The position numbers and the translations under genes were made by a program. The notes beneath the pieces are model-generated. The model saw only the letters and a list, made by a program, of their open reading frames with translations. It was not told the origin of the DNA and did no database searches. From contig NZ_STFF01000001.1 of the NCBI RefSeq assembly GCF_004834005.1, positions 867,347 to 931,346 on the forward strand: a stretch of 64,000 nucleotides of DNA, given 5' to 3'. This document shows, one piece after another, positions 15,937-24,498 of the stretch; positions within the stretch are counted from its first letter, which is position 1, and the number at the start of each line of letters is the position of its first letter. Source of the stretch: Niastella caeni. Its GTDB lineage: Bacteria; Bacteroidota; Bacteroidia; Chitinophagales; Chitinophagaceae.

Positions 15937-16773
15937 ATGGCACCGAACGATAACCTGCAAAGCAACAATGGCGAATTTGATCTGCCGGCCGAAATGTTCC
16001 GCTCCAGCGATCATGCCAATAAGGTTCATTTAAAAGTTCCCAGGCCGCATTTGGGCCTTATTGAACAGGGAAAAGAAGTTGAATATTCAGAAATTGATGA
16101 ACTGGCAATTTATGAAGGCGACATTGTGCTGGGAACCGTTGAAGAAATAGAAAAAGCCAAGAACGATCCTGCCGGTATGGGAGTCACCATCGATGGAAGA
16201 AAATTCAGATGGGGCACCCCTGTAAATGGAAGGATCACGGAAGTGATCGTACCGTTCACCACCATTCCTGCCCTGGAACAAACCGTAAGTAAAGCCATCC
16301 AGCACTGGGAAGGCCATACGCCCATCCGCTTCAAAAAAAGGGAGGACGAAAATGATTTTATCTCCTTTGAGGCCCTGGGCGGCTGCTTTTCACGGGTAGG
16401 TAAGCAGGGCGGCAAACAGGTGATCTCCCTTCACCCCGGATGCGGGTTAGGCGGGGCCATTCATGAAATTGGCCATGCGTTGGGATTGTGGCACGAACAA
16501 AGCAGGGAAGACAGGGACGATCATGTTGAGATCGTACATGCCAATATAAACCCTCAGTTCGTACACAATTTTGATAAACATGTGCTTGACGCCAGTGACC
16601 AGGGCAATTATGATTTTGGTTCTATCATGCATTACCCGGCAAAAGCTTTCAGCATAAACGGAAAGGATACCATTCGCGCGAGGGGCGGGCAACCCATTGG
16701 CCAACGCAATGGATTAAGCGCCGGCGATATTGCAGCCATTAAAGCAATTTACCCCGATCTCAACTGGGCTTAA
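15937..16773 (+). CDS. Astacin-family (M12A) zinc metalloprotease without signal peptide
   Basis: 278 residues. The catalytic helix H176-E-I-G-H180-A-L-G-L-W-H186-E-Q and the Met-turn S-I-M231-H-Y233 are intact. C150 and C169 around GCFSRVGKQGGKQ and LHPGCG match a conserved cysteine pair. Residues 57-66 (AIYEGDIVLG) resemble the astacin propeptide, where an Asp occupies the zinc in the zymogen, so Asp62 is a likely aspartate switch. Astacins are normally secreted; here the start is charged and polar with no hydrophobic core, so a cytosolic zymogen is predicted. ATG at 15937. Confidence 0.93.
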   Translation: MAPNDNLQSNNGEFDLPAEMFRSSDHANKVHLKVPRPHLGLIEQGKEVEYSEIDELAIYEGDIVLGTVEEIEKAKNDPAGMGVTIDGRKFRWGTPVNGRITEVIVPFTTIPALEQTVSKAIQHWEGHTPIRFKKREDENDFISFEALGGCFSRVGKQGGKQVISLHPGCGLGGAIHEIGHALGLWHEQSREDRDDHVEIVHANINPQFVHNFDKHVLDASDQGNYDFGSIMHYPAKAFSINGKDTIRARGGQPIGQRNGLSAGDIAAIKAIYPDLNWA

Positions 16774-16809
16774 CAGGTAACAGCGGTTGCGGAAAGGAAA
16801 TATTAATTT

Positions 16810-17169
16810 ATGAACTCAACTCTTCCGCATATAGAAGGGCAATTGATCTTCCGGCAAACGGTGCCTGCATTCCACAACGCAACAGTTCATGTTTATTTGG
16901 AAGATGTTTCTTATGCAGATACAACTGCTACAGCACTGGCACATGTTATTATTCCCGGTGTATCTCATAGTAAAGAGGAAACAGTAATTGCTTTCCGGCT
17001 CGAGCTAAAAAGTAATATAACAATTAACAGTACCGCTGATTACAGTATACGGGTCTGGGTAAATAAGAACAATGACGGTGTGCTGCATTCGCACGACCTG
17101 TTTAGCGATACCCGCTGCCCTGTATTAACCCATGGCTATGGAAACCAGGTTGACATCCTATTCCACTAA
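16810..17169 (+). CDS. YscW/YbaY-like beta-sandwich protein
   Basis: 119 residues. The pattern IEGQLIFRQTVPAFHNATVHVYLEDVSYADT, then FRLELKSNITINSTADYSIRVWVNKNND, matches the YscW/YbaY lipoprotein-chaperone fold. Unlike most members it has no signal peptide or lipobox. It lies 36 bp after the astacin gene and just before the caspase gene. A binding or inhibitor role for one of the proteases is possible, but nothing in the sequence proves it. Confidence 0.6.
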   Translation: MNSTLPHIEGQLIFRQTVPAFHNATVHVYLEDVSYADTTATALAHVIIPGVSHSKEETVIAFRLELKSNITINSTADYSIRVWVNKNNDGVLHSHDLFSDTRCPVLTHGYGNQVDILFH

Positions 17170-17204
17170 TTAACCCGTGTTTCAGTAATAAACCATAGTT
17201 GTTT

Positions 17205-18353
17205 ATGCCAGAAAATGTTCTGCATTTAAATGAAGAGGACCATGCGCTTTTAATAGGGATCGACAACTATTTATTTTTGGACCCGCTAAAAGGAGCGCAG
17301 GACGATATTGCCAAATTTCAAAAGTGGCTCATCGATGAGAACGGGGGCGCTGTTCCGCCTAAGAACATTCATACGGTTCTTTCACCCGTTGAACAGGACG
17401 ATGAAGATCCACAACCTGTTCAGGATAAAATAAACCAGAAGCTGAGGAAGATAGGCGTTATGAAAGGCCGGCGAATTGGCAGAAGGTTATACTTTTATTT
17501 TTCCGGGCATGGTTATGGCACCATCGATGATGTAGCCATGCTCATGGGCAACGCCTCCCCGTTTGAGCTTAAAAATAACATCGGGCTCAGGAATTACAGG
17601 AATTTCCTGCTGCAATGGGGATTTTTTGACGAGATCATATTCATACTGGATTGTTGCCGCGATCCTATTCGCCATGCCGAAACAGGAATACCTTCTTTTA
17701 CGCTTCCTGAAAACATGATCCCCAACCCGCCTCCCAAAGTAACACATTATACCATACTTGCCTGCCCGTATGGGGAGAAGTCGTTTATGGTACCGCAGAA
17801 ACCAGGCGATCCTGAAAAACGAGGCATACTCTCAACGGCCATTTTTGAAGGATTGATGAACCGGCAGGCCACAGATGCATCGGGTGATGTAACCATCAAT
17901 TCGCTGATGGATTATTTGCATACCCGTGTTCCCCAACTGGCAGGCGACAACCGCATCAACCAGCAACCTGAGTTTGACGCCCTGCGGTTTCAACAGAATA
18001 TCACGCTGCAAAAAGGCCCGCTCATGAATCAGACGATTGCCATTTTTCTTCCGGCAACTGTCAATAAGCTGGCCATTACCAACAAGGATGCTGTTGAGAT
18101 AGCGGAATACAATTTCACCAATAATGCCTGGGACTTCAGGTATCTTACTGCAGAAGCCGACAAGCAGAAATATGTACTCAGGATCGATGAAACAGCGGCC
18201 CCGCCTGCAGAGGGCAATGGTACTATCATCAGGCTTAAATTAATTCAGAACTGTTGGTACGACCTGGAATGTTCTGACGGGAAAACAGAGATACTTGATT
18301 TAAGAAAAATTCCTTCAAACGACATTAACCATGTTTTCAGATTCAAACAGTAG
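17205..18353 (+). CDS. Caspase-like (C14) cysteine protease
   Basis: 382 residues from the ATG at 17205. The caspase domain spans about residues 10-250: start HALLIGIDNY, then catalytic His102 in YFSGHGYG and catalytic Cys151 in ILDCCRD, the standard His/Cys dyad. A late STAIFEGLMNR element is also typical. Residues about 285-382 form a beta-rich C-terminal domain, perhaps for binding or regulation. There is no signal peptide. The gene overlaps the next one by 23 bp. Bacterial caspases of this kind usually act in signalling or abortive-infection-like switches. Confidence 0.93.
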   Translation: MPENVLHLNEEDHALLIGIDNYLFLDPLKGAQDDIAKFQKWLIDENGGAVPPKNIHTVLSPVEQDDEDPQPVQDKINQKLRKIGVMKGRRIGRRLYFYFSGHGYGTIDDVAMLMGNASPFELKNNIGLRNYRNFLLQWGFFDEIIFILDCCRDPIRHAETGIPSFTLPENMIPNPPPKVTHYTILACPYGEKSFMVPQKPGDPEKRGILSTAIFEGLMNRQATDASGDVTINSLMDYLHTRVPQLAGDNRINQQPEFDALRFQQNITLQKGPLMNQTIAIFLPATVNKLAITNKDAVEIAEYNFTNNAWDFRYLTAEADKQKYVLRIDETAAPPAEGNGTIIRLKLIQNCWYDLECSDGKTEILDLRKIPSNDINHVFRFKQ

Positions 18354-20652
18354 CCAGGAGCCGTTGAAGCAAGGCATTCTTAAAATAAGTGTGCCCCATT
18401 GGCTTACACAGGTGAAGCTATACGATAACAATTATACGCTCATTAAATTTGTAAATGAATTCACAGAGAATCACCAAACGGGCTGTTATGAAGGGCAGGT
18501 AGAATTAAATGCGGGCATTTTCGAAATTGAAGTGTCGCTGGCCAATAAAGTAGACCGGACACTTGTAAAAATAAAAGCCGGGCATACCACTATATTTGAA
18601 GCGCCGAAAACAATGAGCGGGCATTCTGATGCGGTTGAAAGCAATACAGGTAAAACGGCTGACAAAAATGTTTTGTGGAATTTGTATAAAAGCGAATCGG
18701 CCGGGGATGCCAATTTATGTGTTCATGTTTTGGTTCCGGGAAACAGGTTGAAGGAAGCTTCGCCACCTGTTGACTCCATCTTCAACCTGCACCGAATAGC
18801 GGATATCACCCGCTCCTGTTCACCATCATCTTATATTCCTGCAATTGATTTCCATTCAGACCTGCGCGTATCGGCAGAACAGGGAGAAATATTTTTGAAT
18901 AAAGACCTGCAGCCGGGGTATTATATTATTGAATGGTCGCTTTCAGAAAAAGAAAAATGCCATCAACTTTTGTATGTACACCGGGGATGGACAACCCGGG
19001 TATTTATTACCACGCATTCACCGGTTACGAATTCATTCTACATGTGCATAGCAGCGATGGATGCCGTTTTCAACAGGGATAATGAAGAAGAAATAGTTGC
19101 ACAAGCCATACTGGCCTCTTTCAACCAGGAATCAGGGCGCAGTCTTTTCAGGAAAGACCAGATGAAATTCTTATTATCCCGCGAATGCCAGAATCCCTGG
19201 CTGGGTGTATTGGCGGCGTATGCGTTGGCGCCGGACCTGTGGAAAAAGACCGGCACCACTGAAGAGGATCTGCAAAACCAGGCATTGTTTACAGATGTAC
19301 TTGCTTTTTTGCAACAAATGTTACCCGATCATCCGGATGTACAGGCGTTAGGATTGACCTGGGACATTCCGGCTGCAGGGCCATTTTATTGTCCGCCCCT
19401 GCTGTACAAAGGGCTGCAGCGCGTGAATAAACATGCCGAATTATTTGAATCCACTTTTCCTTCCGGTTGTTTAACCGATATTCTTCTACGATCGGCTTTA
19501 CTAAACTCCCCCTGGGTAAACTGGCGGGAGCTGTCGACTGTTGGTACCGCCGCCTTACAAAGCAATGAGGCCATGGCTGATGATTTTGGTTTTGAAAAAA
19601 TAGCAGTACCTGTATCAACCATCGATCTGAAAGGGATTATTACGCCTAAAGCGCCGGTATTTAATTTATCGAAGAAACAGTTGTCTTCCGCTGCTATTGT
19701 TAAAACAGACATTGCTTCTCCCCTGTCGTGCTCTTTCTCCACGTTGAAAGAAGCCTCCCTGATCAATACCATGCAGGGAATTACGAAGAACAATTATTAC
19801 CATGGGATGCCTGATACGTTGACCACCAATTCAATTGATTCACTCTTCAACTCGCTGGAAAAAGGGAACACGACCAATATTGTAAATGCCACCAACCTGC
19901 CCATCTCGCGGGTGAATGCCGGCATTTCAAGTATCATGGAGAAAAAAAAGCAATTGACCGGGCAGATGGGTCAGATACAATTCAACACTGATGAACAGTT
20001 GATAATAAGGTATGCGTTGCAAAACCAGGAAATGGTTGAAAACAACATGGAGGATGATGAAGATTCTGAAAACAATATAGAAGAATGTTTTTCGAGGATA
20101 AAGACGGAAGCCAACCGGATAGCAAAGGGTACCGTTGAAAAAAGTTCCTACTATCTCGAAAACAGCCGGGCTATTGCCCATGACCTAATGCGAATAGCAA
20201 CGGAGATCTTAAAACGGGCCGACTTTATCATCACTACCAATGCTGAAGGCAAGATCATTTATGGCAATGGGGCTTTTATTCATTTGTTATCGGAAGATGA
20301 GACAAGCGCAAAATCCCAACGAAACGAACGGCTGTTGGCCTGGGAGGATGCTTTACAAACTATTCCATTAGGTAAAAGCCAATTGCATACCCCTTTCAGA
20401 AATAATCTATTTGACATTTGGGAAGTGAAACGTTCGGAAGTAAACGAAAAAGACCAGCCGGGCATCAATTGTTTTATAACTGTGTTGCGAGGCCAGGATG
20501 CCCCAAGCCTTACCCCCGATCAATTACAAAAAATAACAGATATAGTAAGTACGCTTGAGTTATTTGCGCCACTTTTTGCTTCGTACCCCGAAGAGGAGTA
20601 TACGAAAGAGCTGAAAACGATTGTAGAGGGGTTTGAGGAGGTGTTGGGGTGA
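18331..20652 (+). CDS. Large unknown protein of the caspase-astacin cluster
   Basis: 773 residues, not recognised. Residues about 10-90 form a beta-rich, PEGA-like repeat region (GILKISVPHWLTQVKLYD, ending VKIKAGHTTIFEAP). Residues 115-240 look like a second beta domain with a YIIEWSLSEKEKCHQLLYVHRG strand set. The middle is helical (DAVFNRDNEEEIVAQAILASFNQES). Residues about 560-690 are charged and helical with an acidic MEDDEDSENNIEE patch. No transmembrane segment or catalytic motif is visible. It may be the sensor, scaffold or protease substrate of the cluster. The ATG at 18331 overlaps the caspase end by 23 bp, supporting cotranslation. Confidence 0.7.
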   Translation: MFSDSNSSQEPLKQGILKISVPHWLTQVKLYDNNYTLIKFVNEFTENHQTGCYEGQVELNAGIFEIEVSLANKVDRTLVKIKAGHTTIFEAPKTMSGHSDAVESNTGKTADKNVLWNLYKSESAGDANLCVHVLVPGNRLKEASPPVDSIFNLHRIADITRSCSPSSYIPAIDFHSDLRVSAEQGEIFLNKDLQPGYYIIEWSLSEKEKCHQLLYVHRGWTTRVFITTHSPVTNSFYMCIAAMDAVFNRDNEEEIVAQAILASFNQESGRSLFRKDQMKFLLSRECQNPWLGVLAAYALAPDLWKKTGTTEEDLQNQALFTDVLAFLQQMLPDHPDVQALGLTWDIPAAGPFYCPPLLYKGLQRVNKHAELFESTFPSGCLTDILLRSALLNSPWVNWRELSTVGTAALQSNEAMADDFGFEKIAVPVSTIDLKGIITPKAPVFNLSKKQLSSAAIVKTDIASPLSCSFSTLKEASLINTMQGITKNNYYHGMPDTLTTNSIDSLFNSLEKGNTTNIVNATNLPISRVNAGISSIMEKKKQLTGQMGQIQFNTDEQLIIRYALQNQEMVENNMEDDEDSENNIEECFSRIKTEANRIAKGTVEKSSYYLENSRAIAHDLMRIATEILKRADFIITTNAEGKIIYGNGAFIHLLSEDETSAKSQRNERLLAWEDALQTIPLGKSQLHTPFRNNLFDIWEVKRSEVNEKDQPGINCFITVLRGQDAPSLTPDQLQKITDIVSTLELFAPLFASYPEEEYTKELKTIVEGFEEVLG

Positions 20653-20776
20653 AGGGGGCTTTGGCTCACGTTTTTCTGTATTAGATCTTGTCTAATTTAT
20701 TTTTTCTGCCACAAAAAATTACAATCAATTTAAAATCAATCAAATACAGTTCAGGAAGAAAGGCAGAAAGCCCTTC

Positions 20777-22471
20777 CTATTTTGTAAATATGGTGCTCTG
20801 CGACTGGCCGGTTTTGGTATCAATAAGCTTTACTACAAAAGCACCTTTAGGCAGCATGCTAACGTTCAGCTTTACTTGTGCACCAGCATCGTTTAATTGT
20901 TGTTTTTGAAGCACTGCACCAGACATATTTACGAGTAACAGTTCCTTATTAAAAAAATTATTACCCGGCAATTTCAGGTAGATATAATCCTGTGCCGGAT
21001 TCGGCGAAACGGTGAGTGGGCCCTTCTGTTCACGGTTCTCAACACTAACCAGGCCGGTTGAAGCCGTGGATACGCGGGCGGGTGTAAGGCTGGAATTGCT
21101 CTCAGAAATACCCGCATCAGGAACACCGCTGAAAGGTACGGCCTTACCCCAGAAGTCTTTTTCGATGCCGGTCCATTGACCCCAGTTAACGGCAGCAGCA
21201 GTTGGCCGCAGATCGTAGTTCCAGGTAAGCGGATCGTATGAGTAACTATTCGCAAACACTTCCAGGTCGTTGGGAAGTTTTTGTTCCGAATAATCCAGAT
21301 CATATCCGAGGCTGCCACCATTCAGATGAAAGATGTTGCTTTGATGGATCAACTGCGGACCATTGAATGGTTTAAAATTAGGATCTGTGATATTGGAAGA
21401 AGTGTTGATCCAGAAGATATTGTTCTTCATTGTAAGCACATTCGCCACCCATGGAGTAGACATAATGCCAATAAGATTGTGAACATCAGGCAGGCGCGGT
21501 GTTTTCGTTTCAACAACATTGTTGTTGATGAATTGGAGGTTACGAACATCCAGGGCAAAAAAGCTGGAGGAGTTGATCCAGAATACATGCCCGTTGTTTA
21601 CGAGCAGGTTATAGCCAACGAGGTTATTGAGCGCATGACCACCCCAGTCGCTCCCAAATTCCATAAAGCCGATGTTATCGCTGGCGGTATTGTACAATAT
21701 CTTGTTATTGGAAACCGAGCCGAACATTTCAATAGCTCCACCGTCGAGGTTATAATCGTAGCTATTGGCCCAGCAGTCGTGAATTTGATTATGGGTGATG
21801 GTATTGTTGGAACCGCCTACCACGATGCCAATGGCGCCGAAGTCGTCCCACATTTGGTAAGAGGTGTTAATGATCATGCGCAAATTGCGGATATCGCAGT
21901 TAGTGACGGTATTGTCGCTACCGCCGTCGATACTAATGCCGCAACCGATGCGCGAGAAGGAGCAATTTTTGATCACATTATGCGAACCGCCATCGCCGGG
22001 ACCTTTATAGACATATACGCCATAGCCAACATTAGCAGGCGTGTAACGATCGTAATCGCGGATGGTATAGTCGCTCATTTCAAAACCATCGACAACGACG
22101 TAATTACATTGATTCAGCCGGATAAAGGTGCGGTTATAGACCAATGGATCGGTAAAGTTCCAGGGACCGTATTTAAAGATGGGGGCGGCGCCCTCACCAT
22201 ATGGCATGAACGTAATGGGCGCGCCTTCTCTGCCACTACTATTGATAGACAAGGTACCCCAGTATTGTTGACCACGGCGGAGGTAAACGTTATCGCCCGG
22301 TTGAAAATAATTTATCGACCAGGGAATGTCGTTAATGTCGTGCCAGGGGTCATTGTAAGTTCCCAGGTTTCTACCACCCGATGATGGGTCAACGTAGTAG
22401 TCAGTCGCATAAGTAAACAATGATGTTGCTACAAGCAGTGTAACAAGGAAACAGGCAATTGAGACTTTCAT
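20777..22471 (-). CDS. Secreted right-handed beta-helix protein with type IX sorting domain
   Basis: 564 residues with a signal peptide (about 1-22). The body (about 25-420) is a parallel beta-helix: DYYVDPSSGGRNLGTYNDPW, then repeated turns such as HNVIKNCSFSRIGCGISIDGGSDNTVTNCDI. This is the fold of pectate lyases and other polysaccharide-active enzymes. Residues 486-564 (LTVSPNPAQDYIYLKLP to the end) are a type A C-terminal domain for export by the Bacteroidota type IX system. A role in plant polysaccharide attack is likely; the exact linkage is not visible. Confidence 0.85.
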   Translation of the reverse strand: MKVSIACFLVTLLVATSLFTYATDYYVDPSSGGRNLGTYNDPWHDINDIPWSINYFQPGDNVYLRRGQQYWGTLSINSSGREGAPITFMPYGEGAAPIFKYGPWNFTDPLVYNRTFIRLNQCNYVVVDGFEMSDYTIRDYDRYTPANVGYGVYVYKGPGDGGSHNVIKNCSFSRIGCGISIDGGSDNTVTNCDIRNLRMIINTSYQMWDDFGAIGIVVGGSNNTITHNQIHDCWANSYDYNLDGGAIEMFGSVSNNKILYNTASDNIGFMEFGSDWGGHALNNLVGYNLLVNNGHVFWINSSSFFALDVRNLQFINNNVVETKTPRLPDVHNLIGIMSTPWVANVLTMKNNIFWINTSSNITDPNFKPFNGPQLIHQSNIFHLNGGSLGYDLDYSEQKLPNDLEVFANSYSYDPLTWNYDLRPTAAAVNWGQWTGIEKDFWGKAVPFSGVPDAGISESNSSLTPARVSTASTGLVSVENREQKGPLTVSPNPAQDYIYLKLPGNNFFNKELLLVNMSGAVLQKQQLNDAGAQVKLNVSMLPKGAFVVKLIDTKTGQSQSTIFTK

Positions 22472-22745
22472 AGTTTTTCAAAAAGTAGTGAGGCCGAAGA
22501 GACCCGCAAAACCATGCCAGTCAGCTGTTTGGGCGGTTACGAAATACGGAAATACGGGGAAGTACTTAGAGGGGGTAACTAATCAGATTATTTCAAACGA
22601 CAAAAGCGACGTGGTGGCTTTTTTGTCGTTTCATTTACTAACATTTCTCTATCTTTCAAAAATGACTTATGTTTAAAGGTTACATTATAATAAGTCACTT
22701 ATTCGATAGACACTAGAAAAATAAATAATCGTAAATAATTTATCA

Positions 22746-23477
22746 GTGCCCCAAAATATCAGAGAATTCCATAGATTTCTAGAAATAGGACAAGCTATAC
22801 CAGCTCAACGACTCATATTAGGTTCTTTTTCTGTAGCACATTTGACAAATTATGAAACCGGAATAAATCCTTTAAAAAAGAACCATTCAGGACTTGACTT
22901 TTTCTATGGGAGTAATAAAAATCAATTTTGGAGATGGTATCAAAAATATTTAGATGTAACAATAGAACCTGCGAATAAAGACAGCATTCTTACAAGTTTA
23001 GAAAAAAACCAAATTGCAATTAGCGATTTGATCTCGTCTTGCGAACGAAAAGAATACTCGGCTCTAGATTCTTCTTTATCAAAAATCACATGGAATCTTC
23101 CAGGAATAATTCCTTTGTTAAACACGGGCCAAATCAATACCGTATTGTGTACATCGAAATGGGTTATGCAGAATCTAGAAAAAATATTTCTTAAAACGCT
23201 AACCTATAAATATAATCCAAATAAATCTTTTCAAATTCAAAAAGATAACTTCCCCTTCATAAAAAAAGACTTATTCCCTCAAAAACCATTAATAACTATA
23301 TATGAGGGCACTAAAAGTAGTATATGTTTAATTGCACTTCCAACGCCAGGGGGAGGAACATATAGGAGATTAGACAGCTATGGTTATAATTCTAATTTAA
23401 ATAATTCTTCCGATGAATTTATTGACTTATATCTTAAGGCTTCATTTAAACTCTTTATGACAGGGCAGCACTCATAA
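22746..23477 (+). CDS. Uracil-DNA glycosylase superfamily-like protein
   Basis: 243 residues from a GTG at 22746; no better ATG lies nearby. The order of motifs fits the UDG superfamily branch that includes deoxyinosine-type glycosylases: RLILGSF (22-28), FFYGSNKNQFW (52-62), IAISDLISSCER and the late LIALPTPGG, corresponding to the usual LPSPSG loop. Members remove deaminated bases, but this sequence is divergent and catalysis is unproven. It is AT-rich, like the restriction locus downstream and unlike the host genes, so it probably arrived with the island. Confidence 0.6.
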   Translation: MPQNIREFHRFLEIGQAIPAQRLILGSFSVAHLTNYETGINPLKKNHSGLDFFYGSNKNQFWRWYQKYLDVTIEPANKDSILTSLEKNQIAISDLISSCERKEYSALDSSLSKITWNLPGIIPLLNTGQINTVLCTSKWVMQNLEKIFLKTLTYKYNPNKSFQIQKDNFPFIKKDLFPQKPLITIYEGTKSSICLIALPTPGGGTYRRLDSYGYNSNLNNSSDEFIDLYLKASFKLFMTGQHS

Positions 23478-23529
23478 AATATTTTATTGAAAATAAATAA
23501 GAATAAAATCAAAAATAAACTGAGACTGA

Positions 23530-24110
23530 CCCTACCATTTTTACTAACCCTTGCTTTGTAGGTACACCCCTGTAAGTTCTCACTGCAAGCTCTCAGGAAA
23601 TCGTCTATAACTCGGTTCTGGAGATCAGTAAGCACCAGAAGCCCAAAACTGAAGCCTATACTTTCCTCAAATATTCCCCCAACAGATCATTTATCCCTCT
23701 TGGTTGGCTCCAATGATGCAATGTCCACCATAGTTCATTAGCCGGCTTTCATGCCTGACTTTGTAGTGAATAGAATCCAAGATATCCAGGCTCTAACGAC
23801 CGGTTATGCCAATCCTGTATCAACAGTAGTATTTTGTCTATTACCCTGGCTGGCTGGAGAAGCTCTTGCGATCACGTGGAGGTTCAATATCCACATGACC
23901 TACAAGCGTCTTTTCCCGCTTCTTACCTTTTCCATTCTTTCTGTGAGGTTTGCCTTCAGCCCAATAGGGGCTTCCAACTCGCCATCGAAGGCTTTTTCAA
24001 GGAACTCTTCTTAAAAACGGAGTAAATACACTAACGCGACCCAAGAGGGTCTTGCGCTTTTTAAGGGTTCTACGGCATCCTTCTTGAATGCTCAAAATCG
24101 AATTGTTTCT
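23530..24110 (-). pseudogene. Decayed IS256-family (mutator-type) transposase
   Basis: On the minus strand, pieces of an IS256 transposase are readable in different frames: LEKAFDGELEAPIGLKA, then HVDIEPPRDRKS after a frameshift, and further on VLTDLQNRVIDDFLRACSEN, which matches the conserved start of the catalytic block. Stops and frameshifts interrupt the gene, the C-terminal half is gone, and no terminal inverted repeats are evident. It lies between the glycosylase-like gene and the restriction locus. Confidence 0.65.
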
Positions 24111-24205
24111 TTTCCTTTTTTATGTCAGTTTTAAAATTACTTAACTTTTAACTAATACAGTTTTGAAAAGCTCTCGGTTTTTCTTCCCTAATAAAACACT
24201 TAATT

Positions 24206-24254
24206 ATTCCAAAATGGCATATTCATTTACTGTTTTTATATTGCATTTTGGAAT
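24206..24254. promoter_or_regulatory. Putative controller-protein operator upstream of the restriction genes
   Basis: ATTCCAAAATG (24206-24216) and its exact complement CATTTTGGAAT (24244-24254) form an inverted repeat with a 27-bp spacer. ATATTCATTT also occurs twice as a direct repeat (24219-24228 and 24253-24262). The right arm contains, on the minus strand, GAATATTCCAA, found again before the methyltransferase genes. It ends 12 bp before the controller gene, as expected for an autoregulatory C-box. Confidence 0.6.
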
Positions 24255-24265
24255 ATTCATTTTTT

Positions 24266-24496
24266 ATGTCTCCTAAAAAGTATGAACAATATCACAAATT
24301 TATTACGGAAAGGTTAGTTAAAGCTAGAGAAGAGGCAGAACTAACCCAAAAGGCAGTGGCTGAGACATTGATTATCAGTCAAAGTGAACTATCTAAGATT
24401 GAGAATGGCCAACGTCAAATTGACTTCATTATGCTTATTGCTTTATCTGAATTATATAATAAGAATGTGTCATTCTTTATCCCACCTAAATTATAA
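24266..24496 (+). CDS. XRE-family controller (C) protein of a restriction-modification locus
   Basis: 76 residues from the ATG at 24266. A single helix-turn-helix of the Cro/C1 type fills the protein (LTQKAVAETLIISQSELSKIENGQRQIDFIMLIALSELYN). Size and position match C proteins, which delay restriction until the DNA is methylated. It is two bases upstream of the next gene and directly downstream of an inverted repeat likely to be its operator. A second copy of the operator motif precedes the methyltransferase genes. Confidence 0.85.
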   Translation: MSPKKYEQYHKFITERLVKAREEAELTQKAVAETLIISQSELSKIENGQRQIDFIMLIALSELYNKNVSFFIPPKL

Positions 24497-24498
24497 CT

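Noticed and set aside
19900..20600. PAS or kinase-like domain in the 773-residue protein
   Set aside because: A segment near ADFIITTNAEGKIIYGNGAF looks PAS-like, but the rest of the fold and any histidine-kinase motifs are missing.
21281..22384. Long open frame of 367 codons on the plus strand
   Set aside because: It lies exactly opposite the beta-helix gene, whose repeat composition keeps the other strand open; it has no family features.
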